Part shown: positions 8,989 through 20,913 of the stretch, piece after piece
How positions within the stretch are numbered: position 1 is the stretch's first letter
Layout of the letters: the number at the start of each line of letters is the position of its first letter
Origin: Elymus sibiricus
Lineage: Eukaryota; Streptophyta; Magnoliopsida; Poales; Poaceae
Reading direction: 5' to 3'
NCBI GenBank assembly: GCA_039707655.1
Contig: CM077674.1
Span: 235,763,904-235,827,903 of the forward strand
Length of the DNA: 64,000 bases
Notes under the pieces: generated by a model
What the model saw: only the letters and a program-made list of their open reading frames with translations
Told to the model about the DNA's origin: nothing
The model's database searches: none
Position numbers and translations under genes: made by a program

Positions 8989-10629
8989 TGATACGTCTCC
9001 AACGTATCTATAATTTACGAAGTATTCATGACATATTTCTAACAATTCTATATGGTTTTGGTATGATTTGATTAGAACTAACCCGGACTGACGCTGTTTT
9101 CAGCAGAACTACCGTGGTGTTGTTTTTTGTGCAGAAATAAAAGTTCTCGGAATTGGACGAAACTTTTCAACGATTTTTTTGGACCGAAAGAGACCCCCGA
9201 AGCTTCGTGGAAGGACCAGAAGCCTCACGAGGTGCTCACAAGGCACCACGGCGCGGCCTGGGGGGTCGTGTGCAAGTGCCTTGTGGGCCCTTCGTAACTT
9301 CTTTTCGCATGATTCCAACGCTGAAAATTCCTATAAATAGAGAAACCCCTAGAAATAAACCTAGAACTTCGCCGCCGCCGCCGCAAGCCTCTGTACCGAA
9401 GAAATACCATCTAGAGCCCTGTTTCGGCACCCTGCCGGAGGGGGAAATCATCACCGGAGGCCATGTTCATCATCCCGGCGGTCTCCATGATGAGGAGGGA
9501 GTAGTTCACCCTCGGGGTTGAGGGTATGTATTAGTAGCTATGTGTTTGATCTCTCTCTCTCTCTCGTGTTCTTGATTTGGCACGATCTTGATGTATCGCG
9601 AGCTTTGTTAATATAGTTGGATCATATGGTGTTTCTTCCCTCTCTATCTTCTTGTGATGAATTGAGTCTTTCCCTTTGAGGTTTCGTTATTGTCGGATTG
9701 AATATTTCAGATTTGAGAACACTTGATGTATGTCTTGCATGTGGATACCCGTGGTGACAATGGGGTATTCTATTGGTTCACTTGATGTATGTTTTGGTGA
9801 TCAACTCGCGGATTCCCTTGACCTTGGGGTAATCTAGGCATGGGGGTTGGTTGCACGTTTTCATTATCTTTTCTCCGATAAGAAACTTTGGGATACTCTT
9901 TGAAGTTCTTTGTTTGGATTGAATATTATGAATTTGAAGTTGTTTGATGCGTATCGAATAATCAACTCACGGATACTTGTGGTGACATTGGAGTATATAG
10001 GTGACCTTAGAGTTGGTTGATGCATATCATATGGTGTTATTTTAGTACGAACTCTAGGGCTGTTTGTGACACTTATAGGAATGGCTCAATAGATTGATCG
10101 GAAAGGATAACTTTGAGATGGTTTCATACCCTACAATAATTTCTTTCTTATGTTCTCCGCTAATAGGAACTTGGGAGTGATTCTTTATCGCACATTGAGG
10201 GATTGTTATATGATTCAACTATGTTAGCATTGTTGAGAGATTGCACTAGTGAAAGTATGAACCCTAGGCCTTGTTTTCAAGCATTGCAATACCGTTTGTG
10301 CTCACTTTTACTACTAGCTACCTTGCTGTTTTTTTATTTTCAGATTATAAAAACCTATATCTACTATCCATACAACACTTGTATCACCATCTCTTCACCG
10401 AACTAGTGCACCTATACAATTTACCATTGTATTGGGTGTGTTGGGGACACAAGAGATTTCTTGTATTTGATTGCAGGGTTGTTTGAGAGAGACCATCTTC
10501 ATCCTACGCCTCCCACGGATTGATAAACCTTAGGTCATCCACTTGAGGGAAATTTGCTACTGTCCTACAAAACTCTGCACTTGGAGGCCCTACAACGTCT
10601 ACAAGAATAAAGTTGTGTAGTAGACATCA
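8989..10629 (+). repeat. 5' LTR of R1
   Basis: 1641 bp, with a TATA box (CTATAAATAG, 9331-9340) and a run of CT dinucleotides at 9550-9566. It is followed immediately by AGCTCTTTTCTGGCGCCGTTGCC, the PBS-side sequence. Confidence 0.92.
9331..9340 (+). promoter_or_regulatory. TATA box in R1 LTR
   Basis: CTATAAATAG. The same box is present in the 3' LTR in slightly altered form and, on the minus strand, in both R2 LTRs. Confidence 0.6.
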
Positions 10630-10760
10630 AGCTCTTTTCTGGCGCCGTTGCCGGGGAGGTGAGTGCTTGAAGGTATATCTTTAGATCTTGCAATTGAATC
10701 TTTTAGTTTCTTGTTTTATCACTAGTTTGGTTTATAAAAGAAAACTTCAAAAAACAGGAA

Positions 10761-11824
10761 TTGAGGTTGCCTCACATGCTCCATCTATATGATGTCTTTC
10801 TTGAAAATGATGGATCGGATAATTGTGCCAAAGTGTTAGAAGAAGAATTTAATAAAATGTTTGGCATAAAATCTTTGAATGATGAGCATGATTGCAATGT
10901 TGTTAGTATTAATTCTTTGAATACCCTTGATGCTAATGATATGCAAACCCACAAGCTTGGGGATGCTATGTTTGATTGGAATGACATGTTTGAGGATTTA
11001 TTTGTTGCAAATAATGTTTATCCTAAGCTTGGGGATGCTATGCTTAATGAGGATGATCTTTTTATTCCCCCCACTTTTGATGAACAAATTAATTATGATG
11101 ATAACATGCCTCCTATCCATGATGATTGCAATAATAATGAAAGTGGGTTTGGAAGAGTGTCAACTTTAGGTAATAATTATTCCACTGTTTTGGAGGGTGT
11201 TCAATCTTATAAAAATGATAAAAGTGGATTTGGAGAGGTCATGACTTTATTTAGTGTTGAATCCACTACTTAGGAAGAGGTTTCAATTGATTATGATGAG
11301 AACAAAGTTGCTACTTATGATGATTATTGTGATGATATTTATGTTATAAAAAGTAGTGATGATTATTATTATAAAACTTGTCATAATTATGAATACCCTT
11401 TTACTGAACATTACTCTTTTAATGTGGAAACAATTTTATTATTCAAGTTTCATACGATGCTCCCACTATTATGAATGAGAAGAAAATTGCTTATATGGAG
11501 AGTAACAAAATTTCTATGCTTGTAGATCATGAAAAGAATGTGTTGTGTGATGGATATATTGTTGAATTTCTTCATGATGCTACTGAAAATTATTTTAAGA
11601 GAGGAACCTATGCTTCTACATACCTCAATAATACCAAGTTTCCTCTCTATGTGCTGAAAGTTTTGAAGTTATACTTGTTTTGCCTTCCTATGCTAGTTGA
11701 TTCTTGCTCCCATAAATTGTTTGCTCACAAAATTCCTATGCATAGGAAGCGGGTTAGGCTTAAATGTGCTAGTCATGTGCTTCATGATGCTCCCATTGTG
11801 TTTCAATTCTTTACTTTTATGTGA
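10761..11824 (+). pseudogene. R1 internal acidic ORF of unknown function
   Basis: The frame is open from 10761 to 11273 (LRLPHMLHLYDVFLENDGSD ...) and matches the R2 ORF, where the protein starts MELRLPHMLYVYEVFLENDG. In R1 the ATG is lost. The protein is rich in Asp, Glu, Asn, Met and Tyr with repeated words such as KLGDAM and SGFG. A second open piece (11471-11824) matches the C-terminal part of R2 (LFCLPMLVDSCSHKLFAHKI, then IPMHRK). The middle is broken by stops and shifts. Two family members sharing this ORF suggests it was once translated. It resembles no retroviral domain I know. Confidence 0.6.
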
Positions 11825-14800
11825 GCATCATTGAAATCATCATGCCTAGCTAAAAAGGCACTAAAGAAAAGCGCTTGTTGGGAGACAACCCAATACTTAT
11901 ACCTACTGTTTTTGTGTGTCCACATGATTAAGCTACTGTATTAATCATGTTTTTTATGTTTTCTTTCAATAATGTGCCAAGTAAAGCCTTTGGGATAGTG
12001 TGGATACTTGTTGATTTGATTCTGTGCAAAAACAGAAACTTTTGCGTCCAGTGCTGGAACTTCTATTATGTACTGCAGAATGAAAAAATTCTGAAATTTT
12101 TACAAATTATTGGGTTACAAATTATTTACGTTGTCCTAATTTTTCAGAATTTTTGGAGTTACAGAAGTATGGTTTGTAATTCGCTCTCTACATGCTGTTC
12201 TGTTTTTGACAGATTCTGTTTTTATTTCATAGTTTGCTTGTTTTAGTGTTTCCATAGCTTATATTGAGTAATATAAATTGTGGAAATGTTGTAATATAGT
12301 AGACATTATATGAGAACAATTATGAGTCTTGTATTGACAGTACCTAAGTGGATGATTTATTTTTATCATACTAACCTATCTCACAAGTTCCGTTAAGTTT
12401 TGTGTGATTGAAGCTTTCAAGTTTTGGGTGAGGTATCGATATGAGGAGAATAAGGAGCGGCAAGACCCTAAGCTTGGGGATGCCCAAGGCACCCCAAGGT
12501 AATATTCAAGGAAGAATCAAGTGTCTAAGCTTGGGGATGCCCCGGAAGGCATCCCCTCTTTCGTCTTCGACACTATCGGTAACCTCACTTGGAGCTATAT
12601 TTTTATTCGTCACATAATATGTGTTTTGCTTGGAGCGTCATTTTATTTTGTTGAGATTTGCTTGCTGTTATCAATAATCATGTTTTGTATCTTTTAGTTC
12701 AATAAAATTCCAATTATAGCCTTTACCATGCTCAGTTTGCAAGTTAATGTGCTGCAGTTTCAAAACAGAAAGTTTTCTGTTATGTCCAGAATATTCCTGA
12801 ATAGTCAGAACATGATAAAACTCTGAAATTTTTACACAGTAAGCATGCAGGAGTTCTCTGTCACGTGGTCATTTTTCAGAATTTTTGGAGTTAGGGAACT
12901 ATGAATTCTTATTCCCCCTTTACAGACTGTTCTATTTAGACAAATTTCGGTTATAGTTGCATTGTTTGCATATGTTGCTTGTTTAATATTTCTATTTGTG
13001 GATAGGAGTATTAAATATGCAGAGTCGTTTAGTGTGCAATGTTTAATTATAATTTTTGTGATTTTCTACAGTAGAGAATGTTAAGGTTTTGAGTGGATTT
13101 ATACTAACTTATCTCACGAGTTCTTGTTGAGTTTTGTGTGGATGAAGTTTTTAAAGATTTAGGAGAAGCCATGATATGAGAGGAATTAAGGAGACACAAG
13201 AGCTCAAGCTTGGGGATGCCCAAGGCACCCCAAGATAATATTCCAAGAAATCTCAAGCAACTAAGCTTGGGGCTGCCCCGGTAGGCATCCCACCTTTCTT
13301 CATCAATACCTATCGGTTAGCCTAAGTTTTTACTTGTTCACATGTTATGTGCTATTCTTGGAGTGTCCTTTTATTTTCATTTTGTTTGTTGTTTGAATAA
13401 AATTATCAAGATCTGAAATCTTTATTGAGAGAGAGTCTTCACATAGCTACTTAATTGTTTGACTACTCACTGATCTTAACTTATACCTTTTGGAGTAGTT
13501 TCTTGTTTACTCTCGTGCTTCACTTATATCCTAAGAGTAAATTGTTGAATGAATTGAATATCATAAATTTGAAATTATATATGCTTCATATGCTTGTCCC
13601 ATGGGGAGTAGTGACTTCACATATACAAAGTATAAGTTGTAAAATTTATTGAAAGTTAGCAAACACAACATTGGTCACTTGACCAATTCATGAAAGAATA
13701 TTGAAGGAAGAGAGGTTTCACATATAAGTATACTATTTTGGACATCTTCTATGATTGTGAGCCCCCATTAATTATTTTCAAGCTTGATCAAGTAGTTGAT
13801 GTTGGACAAGGAAGACAACGTAATGGGTTATGTTTGTTTATATTCACATAGATGTTATATTGTCATGGATCCTCTAACATGTGGTGCTTGCCCCCTATCC
13901 TTTGCTAGCCAAAAATCCGCACTAAGTAAAGATGCTACTTGTGCATCCAAAAACCCTTAAACCCAGTTTCTTGCCATGAGAGTCCACTATATCTACCTAT
14001 GGATTGAATAAGATCCTTCAAGTAAGTTGTCATCGGTGCAAAGCAATAAAAATTGCTCCTAAATATGTATGAACTTTTATTGGAAGGGAAAATAAGCTTT
14101 GTACGATCTTGTGATGGTGGAGTGATAAAAGCAACAGACTGCATAATAAAGGTCGCTATCACAAGGGGCAATATAAAGTGACGTTCCTTTACATTAAGAG
14201 CTTGCACATCCAAAAACAAAGAGCGCATGACAACCTCTGCTTCCCTCTACAAAGGGCCTATATTTTACTTTATGTATTTACTTTTATGCAAGAGTCAATA
14301 GTGCTCTTCTCTATTCCATTTTTATTTTCTCTCTTGGCAAGCCTCATGTGGTGGGGAAAGATCCAGGCACATATAACCCATTGAATATAGGTGATCATGA
14401 GTTATTATTGTTGGCATTATCCATGAGATAAATAAGTTGGGAGGCAAAACATTAAGCCCCTATCTTCCTATGTGTTTTACTGAAACAATTTGTTCTAAAA
14501 ATATGCTTTGAGTGTCAGCAATCATGGAAAACTATATGATAGTTGAGTATGCGGAATTTGCTAAATCAAAGCTCTTACATAGACCCTTCCTGAAAATAAG
14601 ATGAATTGCAATTGTTTGATGACTGAGAACATAGTTTGTTAGTTTTTCAAGAAAGTTTATGATCTATACTTTAACATGTGAATAGTTTGCTACTTGATCA
14701 TGAGAAGTTTTATGAGATGAGCTACTGTTTATGATATATAATTATGCTAGAAAAAGTGTTTGGAATTATCATTGCTCAAACTTATGCACTATGCTAGCAT

Positions 14801-14852
14801 TCACACTTCGTAAATTATTTCTTTTATCATTTACCTACTCGAGGACGAGCAG
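11825..14852 (+). other. R1 interior, non-coding, with two long imperfect repeats
   Basis: Two related stretches of about 0.7 kb (about 11890-12660 and 12660-13400) share 'ttttcagaatttttggagtta', 'cttatctcac(a/g)ag' and 'agcttgggg(a/c)tgcccc' blocks. From about 13900 to 14500 the sequence matches, in opposite orientation, the 3' internal region of the minus-strand element A3 (59160-59700). No gene is supported. Confidence 0.65.
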
Positions 14853-14871
14853 GAATTAAGCTTGGGGATGC
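14853..14871 (+). other. R1 polypurine tract
   Basis: AATTAAGCTTGGGGATGC directly precedes the 3' LTR at 14872, the position for plus-strand priming. Confidence 0.7.
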
Positions 14872-16517
14872 TGATACGTCTCCAACGTATCTATAATTTA
14901 TGAATTATTCATGCCATATTTATAACAATTCTATATGGTTTTGGTATGATTTGATTAGAACTAACGCGGACTAACGTTGTTTTCAGCAGAACTACCGTGG
15001 TGTTGTTTTTTGTGCAGAAATAAAAGTTCTCGGAATTGGACGAAACTTTTTGACAATTTTTTTTGGACCAAGAGAGACCCCCGAAGCTTCGTGGAAGGAC
15101 CAGAAGCCTCATGAGGTGCTCACAAGGCACCATAGCGCGGCCTGGGGGGTCATGTGCAAATGCCTTGTGGGCCCCTCGTAACTCCTTTTCGCATGATTCC
15201 AACGCTGAAAATTCCTATGAATAGAGAAACCCCCAGAAATAAACCTAGAACTTCGATGCCGCCGCCGCAAGCCTCTGTACTGAAGAAATACCATCTGGAG
15301 CCCTATTTCGGCACCCTGCCGGAGGGGGAAATCATCACCGGAGGCCATCTTCATCATCCCGGCGGTCTCCATGGCGAGGAGGGAGTAGTTCACCCTCGGG
15401 GCTGAGGGTATGTACTAGTAGCTATGTGTTTGATCTCTCTCTCTCTCGCACGCGTGTTCTTGATTTGGCATGATCTTGATGTATCGTGAGCTTTGTTAAT
15501 ATAGTTGGATCATATGGTGTTTCTTCCCTCTCTATCTTCTTGTGGTGAATTGAGTCTTTCCCTTTGAGGTTTCGTTATTGTCGGATTGAATATTTCAGAT
15601 TTGAGAACACTTGATGTATGTCTTGCATGTGGATACCCATGGTGACAATGGGGTATTCTATTAGTTCACTTGATGTATGTTTTGGTGATCAACTCATGGA
15701 TTCCCGTGACCTTGGGGTAATCTAGGCATGGGGGTTGGTTGCACGTTTTCATTATCTTTTCTCTGATAAGAAACTTTGGGGTACTCTTTGAAGTTCTTTG
15801 TGTGGATTGAATACTATGAATTTGAAGTTGTTTGATGCATATCGAATAATCAACTCATGGATACTTGTGGTGACATTGGAGTATCTAGGTGACATTAGAG
15901 TTGGTTGATGCGTATCATATGGTGTTATTTTAGTACGAACTCTAGGGCTGTTTGTGACACTTATAGGAATGGCTCAATAGATTGATCGGAAAGGATAACT
16001 TTGAGGTGGTTTCATACCCTACAATAATTTCTTTCTTATGTTCTCCGCTAATAGGAACTTGGGAGTGATTCTTTATCGCACGTTGAGGGATTGTTATATG
16101 ATTCAACTATGTTAGCATTGTTGAGAGATTGCACTAGTGAAAGTATGAACCCTAGGCCTTGTTTTCAAGCATTGCAATACCGTTTGTGCTCACTTTTACT
16201 ACTTACTACCTTGCTGTTTTTTTATTTTCAGATTATAAAAACCTATATCTACTATCCATACTACACTTGTATCACCATCTCTTCGCCGAACTAGTGCACC
16301 TATACAATTTACCATTGTATTGGGTGTGTTGGGGACACAAGAGATTTCTTGTATTTGATTGCAGGGTTGTTTGAGAGAGACCATCTTCATCCTATGCCTC
16401 CCATGGATTGATAAACCTTAGGTCATCCACTTGAGGGAAATTTTCTACTGTCCTACAAAACTCTGCACTTGGAGGCCCAACAACGTCTACAAGAATAAAG
16501 TTACGTAGTAGACATCA
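14872..16517 (+). repeat. 3' LTR of R1
   Basis: About 1646 bp, colinear with the 5' LTR and differing by scattered single-base changes, mostly transitions. It ends AGTAGACATCA at 16517. Confidence 0.92.
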
Positions 16518-17128
16518 CGCCACCGAGCAAGAGCGGCAGCGCGCCATCGAGCGTGATCGGTATCATCGCGCCCCAATGCTTGAGTGGACAATGTCTACAC
16601 ATGTGTTCGTCGCCGCTCATGGAGCGGAGAGGAGCAAGAGTGGGCAAGCGCTGCCGTGCAAGAGTGGGAGAATGCCGCCGCGCATCAGGTGCGGTGCGCC
16701 GCACTATCTAAGCGGAGCCGTGTCAGCATCCTGTTGACTGAACCACTTGAGAGGCCGTTTCGAGGGCCGGTAAGCATCCCGATTCCCCGCCAGGAATGGG
16801 CAGACGCCGTCAGAGCCATAATTGCGCCGGACAAAGTTCGCACTGCCAGAATCCGCCGCCACGACGCCAACGGGTTGGTCGATTGGCTCTTCGACCTCCT
16901 CGGCCCCCCAGGTGCCGCCAACGATGAAGCAGAGCAAAATACTCGTCGCGGCTTGGAATCGACCGTTGCCGATGAAATATCTTGGACGGAGATCGATATT
17001 GCGTTACAGCAGTTCCGCGAGCGTATCAGACGCGTGGACGAATGCCAGTACCAGTTCATGCTCAGCCAAGAGTTCCCATAGGTTTAGTCCCTATTTGTAT
17101 CGGTTTTCGCCTAGTTTTCCGCAATTAA

Positions 17129-18967
17129 GAGCATCTCTAGCCGTTCGGCACCCCCAGGCCCTGAAATAGCGCCTCCTGGGGGTTATCCGGCGATAATTTC
17201 GCCGTGGGGGCGCTCGGCTTCCCGACCGCCGCCCCAAGTTGGCACCCCAGACGCTGTTTTTCAAATGCAAAATTGGCTCAAATTCGATGAAAACGACTCG
17301 ATTTTGGACGAAATTTAGGCGGTTCCATTCATATTTGCACAAATTTAAAGACATACATAAAACTAAAAAAAACTACGCCGCCACTACCGCCCCGAGCCTA
17401 GTTCATGCCGAGGAGCTTGTAGAAGGCGGTGTAGTCGCCGCCGCCGTCGTCGTCGTCGTCGCCGTTGTCCTGCACGCCGCCGTCCTTGCTGCAGCCCTGC
17501 CCTGGATCGCCGCTGCGGACGGGGTTGGTCGGAGCCGGCGACTCTTCCTCGTCGCTATCGAGGACGATGACGCCGTCCTTCTCGCGGCCGCGGCGTCGCT
17601 CGGCGATCTCCTCCAGAGCGCGTCGTTGGCGCTCCATCTCCTCCCGCATGTAGTCCTCGCGCGCCCACTTCAGGCCGGTTTCGAGGTCGGCGGCCATCTC
17701 CACGTGTTCCTGCTTGACGAACACGGGCGGCGTCGCCGGCTCCTTCTTCGGCCTGACCAGGCGAAGATGACCACGGGGAGGAAAAGGTTGGCGGCGGCCC
17801 TCGCTTATGACGAGGTTGCCGCCGCGGCTGCGACGGCGCTCCGGCGTTTCCTAGGGCTCGGGCTTGACGAGGGCGAGCGGCGTCGGCGTGTCGGAGGAGC
17901 GCGAGCCGGAGGACGAGGAGCTCGTGGCCACCATGCGCCTCGGCAGCCACGAGCTCCCGCTCCTCCGGCGCGAGGACGTCGGCGCCGGGTACTCCAACGG
18001 CGGCTCGTAGCCGCCCTCGATGTACTCGAGAACGGCGTGGAGCGTGCGCCCTGGGGCACCTTACCACTGACGGCGGCCGTCGGAGTTGTGTCACCCCCTT
18101 GGCGCCAGAGCGCCGTTGGTGGAGGCGAGCTGGTCGGCGTGGCGGCGCTGGAAGTACGCTGTCCACAGCGGTGTGTTGTCGGGGGAGTACTTCGGCTGCT
18201 GCCACGCTTCCTCCGACAAGGACGCCCGGATCCGCGCTATCTCGCCGCGGCGTTCCGCGTCGGATGGCGGCGGGGGCATGGGGACGCCTCCGGCGCTGAG
18301 CCTCCACGAGCCCGGCACGCGCATGTCGGGCGGCGCCGGGTAGTTGGCCTCATGGAGAAGACGCACCTCCCACTCATGCAGATGGCGGCGGCCGAAGCCG
18401 TTGGCCGCCGCTCCATCGCCGGGGAACCTCTCCGCCATCGGGACGGGGAAAGGAGAGAGGGCGAGAACAAGGGCGGCGAAGGAGAGAAGGTGTTCGGCGG
18501 TGAGAGAGATGGCTGTGGCGAGGCGAGCGTGCGGCCAGCGGCGACGAAGGCGGCTTTTATAGCAGCGAGGGGGCGGCAGCAGTGCGGACGCATGGCGGGA
18601 AGGGGCGGGACGCGCGGCGGCTCGCCTTCACTGCGCCGCCCGTGATCAATGGAACGCTGACCAGCGGCAGCCTTGGCATTGATTTGCGCGGGAGCCGAGG
18701 CGATGAGATGAGGACGACGATGCAGTCGCTGACTCGGCGGGTCCACGGGGTGGGAATCTGGTGCGGGAAGTTTTGGCGCGTTTTTTCTTTCCCCCGGCGC
18801 CCCCGGTCGGGCCCCAGCGCACTGGGTTCGGCTTGGGTCCGCCGGTGCCAATTTCGGCCCTAACCGGCGAAATTTGGGCTCCTGGGGGCGCGACTGGGCC
18901 GTTTTTTTCGAGCCGGCGATAAAAAAGGGGCCTGGGGGGGTTGTTGGGGGGGCGAGTGGAGATGCTC
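17129..18967. mobile_element. PIF/Harbinger-like DNA transposon
   Basis: The left end is GAGCATCTCTAG and the right end, reversed, is GAGCATCTCCAC. Both are flanked by the trinucleotide TAA (17126-17128 and 18968-18970), the target duplication typical of PIF/Harbinger elements. The interior is GC-rich and carries one minus-strand gene relic. No DDE transposase is recognisable. The class assignment rests on the TAA duplication and end sequence only. Confidence 0.7.
17398..18438 (-). pseudogene. Harbinger-borne hypothetical protein relic
   Basis: ATG 18438 opens MAERFPGDGAAANGFG and the N-terminal part ends at 18091 (LASTNGALAPRG, stop). The protein can be followed in other frames to a C-terminal part (17724-17398) with EDYMREEMERQRRALEEIAE and an acidic VIVLDSDEEES patch, ending YTAFYKLLGMN. 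At least two stops or shifts lie between. The mix of a compact N-terminus, basic linker, charged helix and acidic tail would suit a nuclear protein, but no family can be named. In this position it may be the accessory ORF of the transposon or captured sequence. Confidence 0.55.
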
Positions 18968-18970
18968 TAA

Positions 18971-19235
18971 CTGGGCAACTATCTTGTTCTTAATTAATGA
19001 AAAGGCAAAGTTTGGCTTCTTTCGGCTAGTTTTAAGTAGTAAAAAAATAATGTAAGTTTGAATGGAAGTGGTCCGGTATGTAAAGATTGCACACAGTTTC
19101 TAAAAGCACAAACATGTGTGATAGTAAGGAGTAGGTCCCACACGGTGACCATCGGTAAACGCCTTAAATGCGAGGAGGCAACTCTTATCAGCAAGGGCAG
19201 CTTCCCATCCGCTAGCCTAGTCGAATAGAATGCAT
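18971..19235. other. CACTA interior, no gene seen
   Basis: AT-rich start, no supported frame, RNA or repeat. Confidence 0.4.
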
Positions 19236-19290
19236 GAGTTAAGCGTGCTCGTGCTGGAGTAGTCTAAGGATGGGTGACCGGGTGGGAATT
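19236..19290 (+). pseudogene. 5S rRNA-like fragment
   Basis: The stretch contains GAGTTAAGCGTGCTCG and, about 20 bases on, AAGGATGGGTGACCGGGTGG. These match the order and spacing of box A and box C of plant 5S rRNA (AGTTAAGCGTGCT and GGATGGGTGACC). The first 60 bases and last 25 bases of 5S RNA are absent or unrecognisable. It could come from a 5S pseudogene or from an element using a 5S promoter such as a Cassandra-type TRIM. I see no flanking TRIM LTR. Confidence 0.65.
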
Positions 19291-19479
19291 TGCTATATCT
19301 CAAGCTTCATTTAAGCGCCATGATACGGTCATTATAGACATTTAGCATCTAAATGTGTCTGTAGTGACCAGTCATGTCGATTAAAAAACGTTGAGATCCT
19401 TGTTTTGAAAATTTGGAGAATGATGTTTTTTTGTTATTTGTTGTTTTGAAAAATTGGAGAATGACCGAGATCGATCTGT

Positions 19480-20760
19480 GGGCTCGTCACGTTCTATCCT
19501 TTGACCCACAACGTTCAAGATCTATGGGCCCGCACGTTCTATCCTTTGACCCACAACTTACGAGAAGGGTTTGACCATGATGGGTTCCTCTTGGGTATAG
19601 GTCATGGCGGCATGTCAGACCAAATTTAGTTGGGGAACATTTGTTCGATTCCCTCCCGCCGGCTCGAAGTTGGGGAACCGGCATCATACGTAACCTGGCT
19701 TCCTGGGGGTACGGTGTTTGGTTTGTAATGCAGCTGGTGCCCCATCGAAGTTGTGCATTAGGGATTTGATCACATCACACACCACCCATATATACATATA
19801 TTTGGGCCGCATGCAGGGTATAGGGTCTTCTGATCGACCCCATCTCCCATGTGCGGTTTTCAATGACACGCCTATCTGTGGGCCTTGTCTATATATATCA
19901 TCCCTTTGGCCGACAACGAGGGGGTTTGGCCATGAATGAATTCCTCCTGGTTCATGTTACCGCGGGTCATGGTGACATGTCCGAGCAAAGTTTGAGCTCA
20001 TGCGTTCTCAGGATTCCCTCCCATGTGCTCAAAATGGTGGGTTGGATCGACACCCTACGTACGTTGACGTCGTCCTTAATTACTACCTACCTTTCATGGG
20101 GGTTGTCCATTTCGTGAGGTAGGCGCCACATCAAAATTGTACATTATTGGGTATTTAAAACACATCACCCTTCCAACGAACATCAATTTGGGCCCCATGC
20201 AGGTGGTGCTAGTTTTGTGGCCCCTCTCATGCGGTTTACGGTGATGGTCCAATCTATGGGCCCGAGCGGTCTATTATATCCCTTTTTAACCGACAACAAC
20301 AGTGGTTGTTTGGCCAAGATAGATTCACGTGGTCCGTCTTATGGTAGGACATGGTGACATGCATGCATGTCTGACCAAAGTATGAGTACGTGCATGCGTC
20401 CTGCTAACACGAAGTGGGGATGGGGTAGGAACCTAGCTACGACCTTAACCTGTCATTATAGATATCCAAGGGGGCTTTCTGGTTTGCGAGGGAGGTGACA
20501 CATCAAAGTTGTGCATTGTGTATTTAAACATCACACCCTTTATTCCTACATATATTTGGCCACTTCCAGGTGGTTGTTGTCTTCTAGCCCCTCTCACCCG
20601 ATCTTCGACGACACGCCCACCCATGGGCCCACGCGTCAAAGTTATGCATTGGGAATTTGAACATCACACACCACCCTTTTCATACATATATATTTGGGCC
20701 ACATGCTGGTGTGGTTGTGTTTCTTACCCTCTCTCATGTTTTTTTGTTGCCAAATGATGC
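19480..20760 (+). repeat. Degenerate long-period (~370-bp) tandem repeat
   Basis: About three and a half units begin near 19490, 19860, 20215 and 20590. Each shows in order: a 'tatgggccc/tgtgggcc' word, 'ttgaccgacaac' type, 'ggttcctcttgg/attcctcctgg', 'catggtgacatg' and 'aaagttgtgcatt...tatttgaacatcac'. The units have diverged strongly. Short open frames here (such as 19718-19939) differ from unit to unit and are not supported as genes. Confidence 0.65.
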
Positions 20761-20913
20761 TATATAAAATAGCAGACGCCTCGGATGAAAAACTGCATGT
20801 GAACGTATGCGCAATGGACACGGGTGCACTGGCTTAACCGTGTGCGAAGCTCGTGCCCTGTAAAATCGCCACGACTTCGCAAGCGCCAGCAAGGGTGAAG
20901 GGGTAATGTGTAC

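Larger units (their letters stand above)
8989..16517 (+). mobile_element. LTR retrotransposon R1 without pol (LARD-like)
   Basis: Two near-identical LTRs (8989-10629 and 14872-16517) begin TGATACGTCTCCAACGTATC and end AGTAGACATCA. The flanking 5-mers are CGCCG and CGCCA, a target duplication with one change. The 4.2-kb interior has no protease, RT or integrase. It has a relic acidic ORF (10761-11824), two long imperfect repeats, and a polypurine tract before the 3' LTR. R2 (35748-43093) is the same family in opposite orientation. Mobilisation must depend on enzymes of another element. Confidence 0.92.
8871..17081 (+). pseudogene. Hypothetical Gln/Glu/Arg-repeat protein split by R1
   Basis: ATG 8871 begins MPIRRSAAAVINLLDKENEP, then an in-frame TAG (8931), then a Gln/Glu/Arg-rich stretch ending in AAEQERQRA at 8988. 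Retrotransposon R1 (8989-16517) follows, and the frame resumes at 16523 with another EQERQRAIERDRYHRA copy. A one-base shift near 16590 is needed to enter the long downstream frame (SGEEQEWASAAVQEW through FRERIRRVDECQYQF) that ends at 17081. The C-terminal part looks like an intact globular domain. I do not recognise its family. Being read in phase on both sides of R1 argues it was coding when R1 landed. It lies in the CACTA cargo region. Confidence 0.6.

Noticed and set aside
17239..18645. Long plus-strand open frame of 468 codons
   Set aside because: It is the complement of the GC-rich minus-strand gene relic in the Harbinger element. Its translation is Ala/Arg/Gly-rich without domains.
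20829..20835. CACTGGC as a possible CACTA 5' end for the right terminus at 27460
   Set aside because: The match covers only 6 of 7 bases and the neighbouring trinucleotide (GTG) does not equal AAT. The end at 4195 fits much better.
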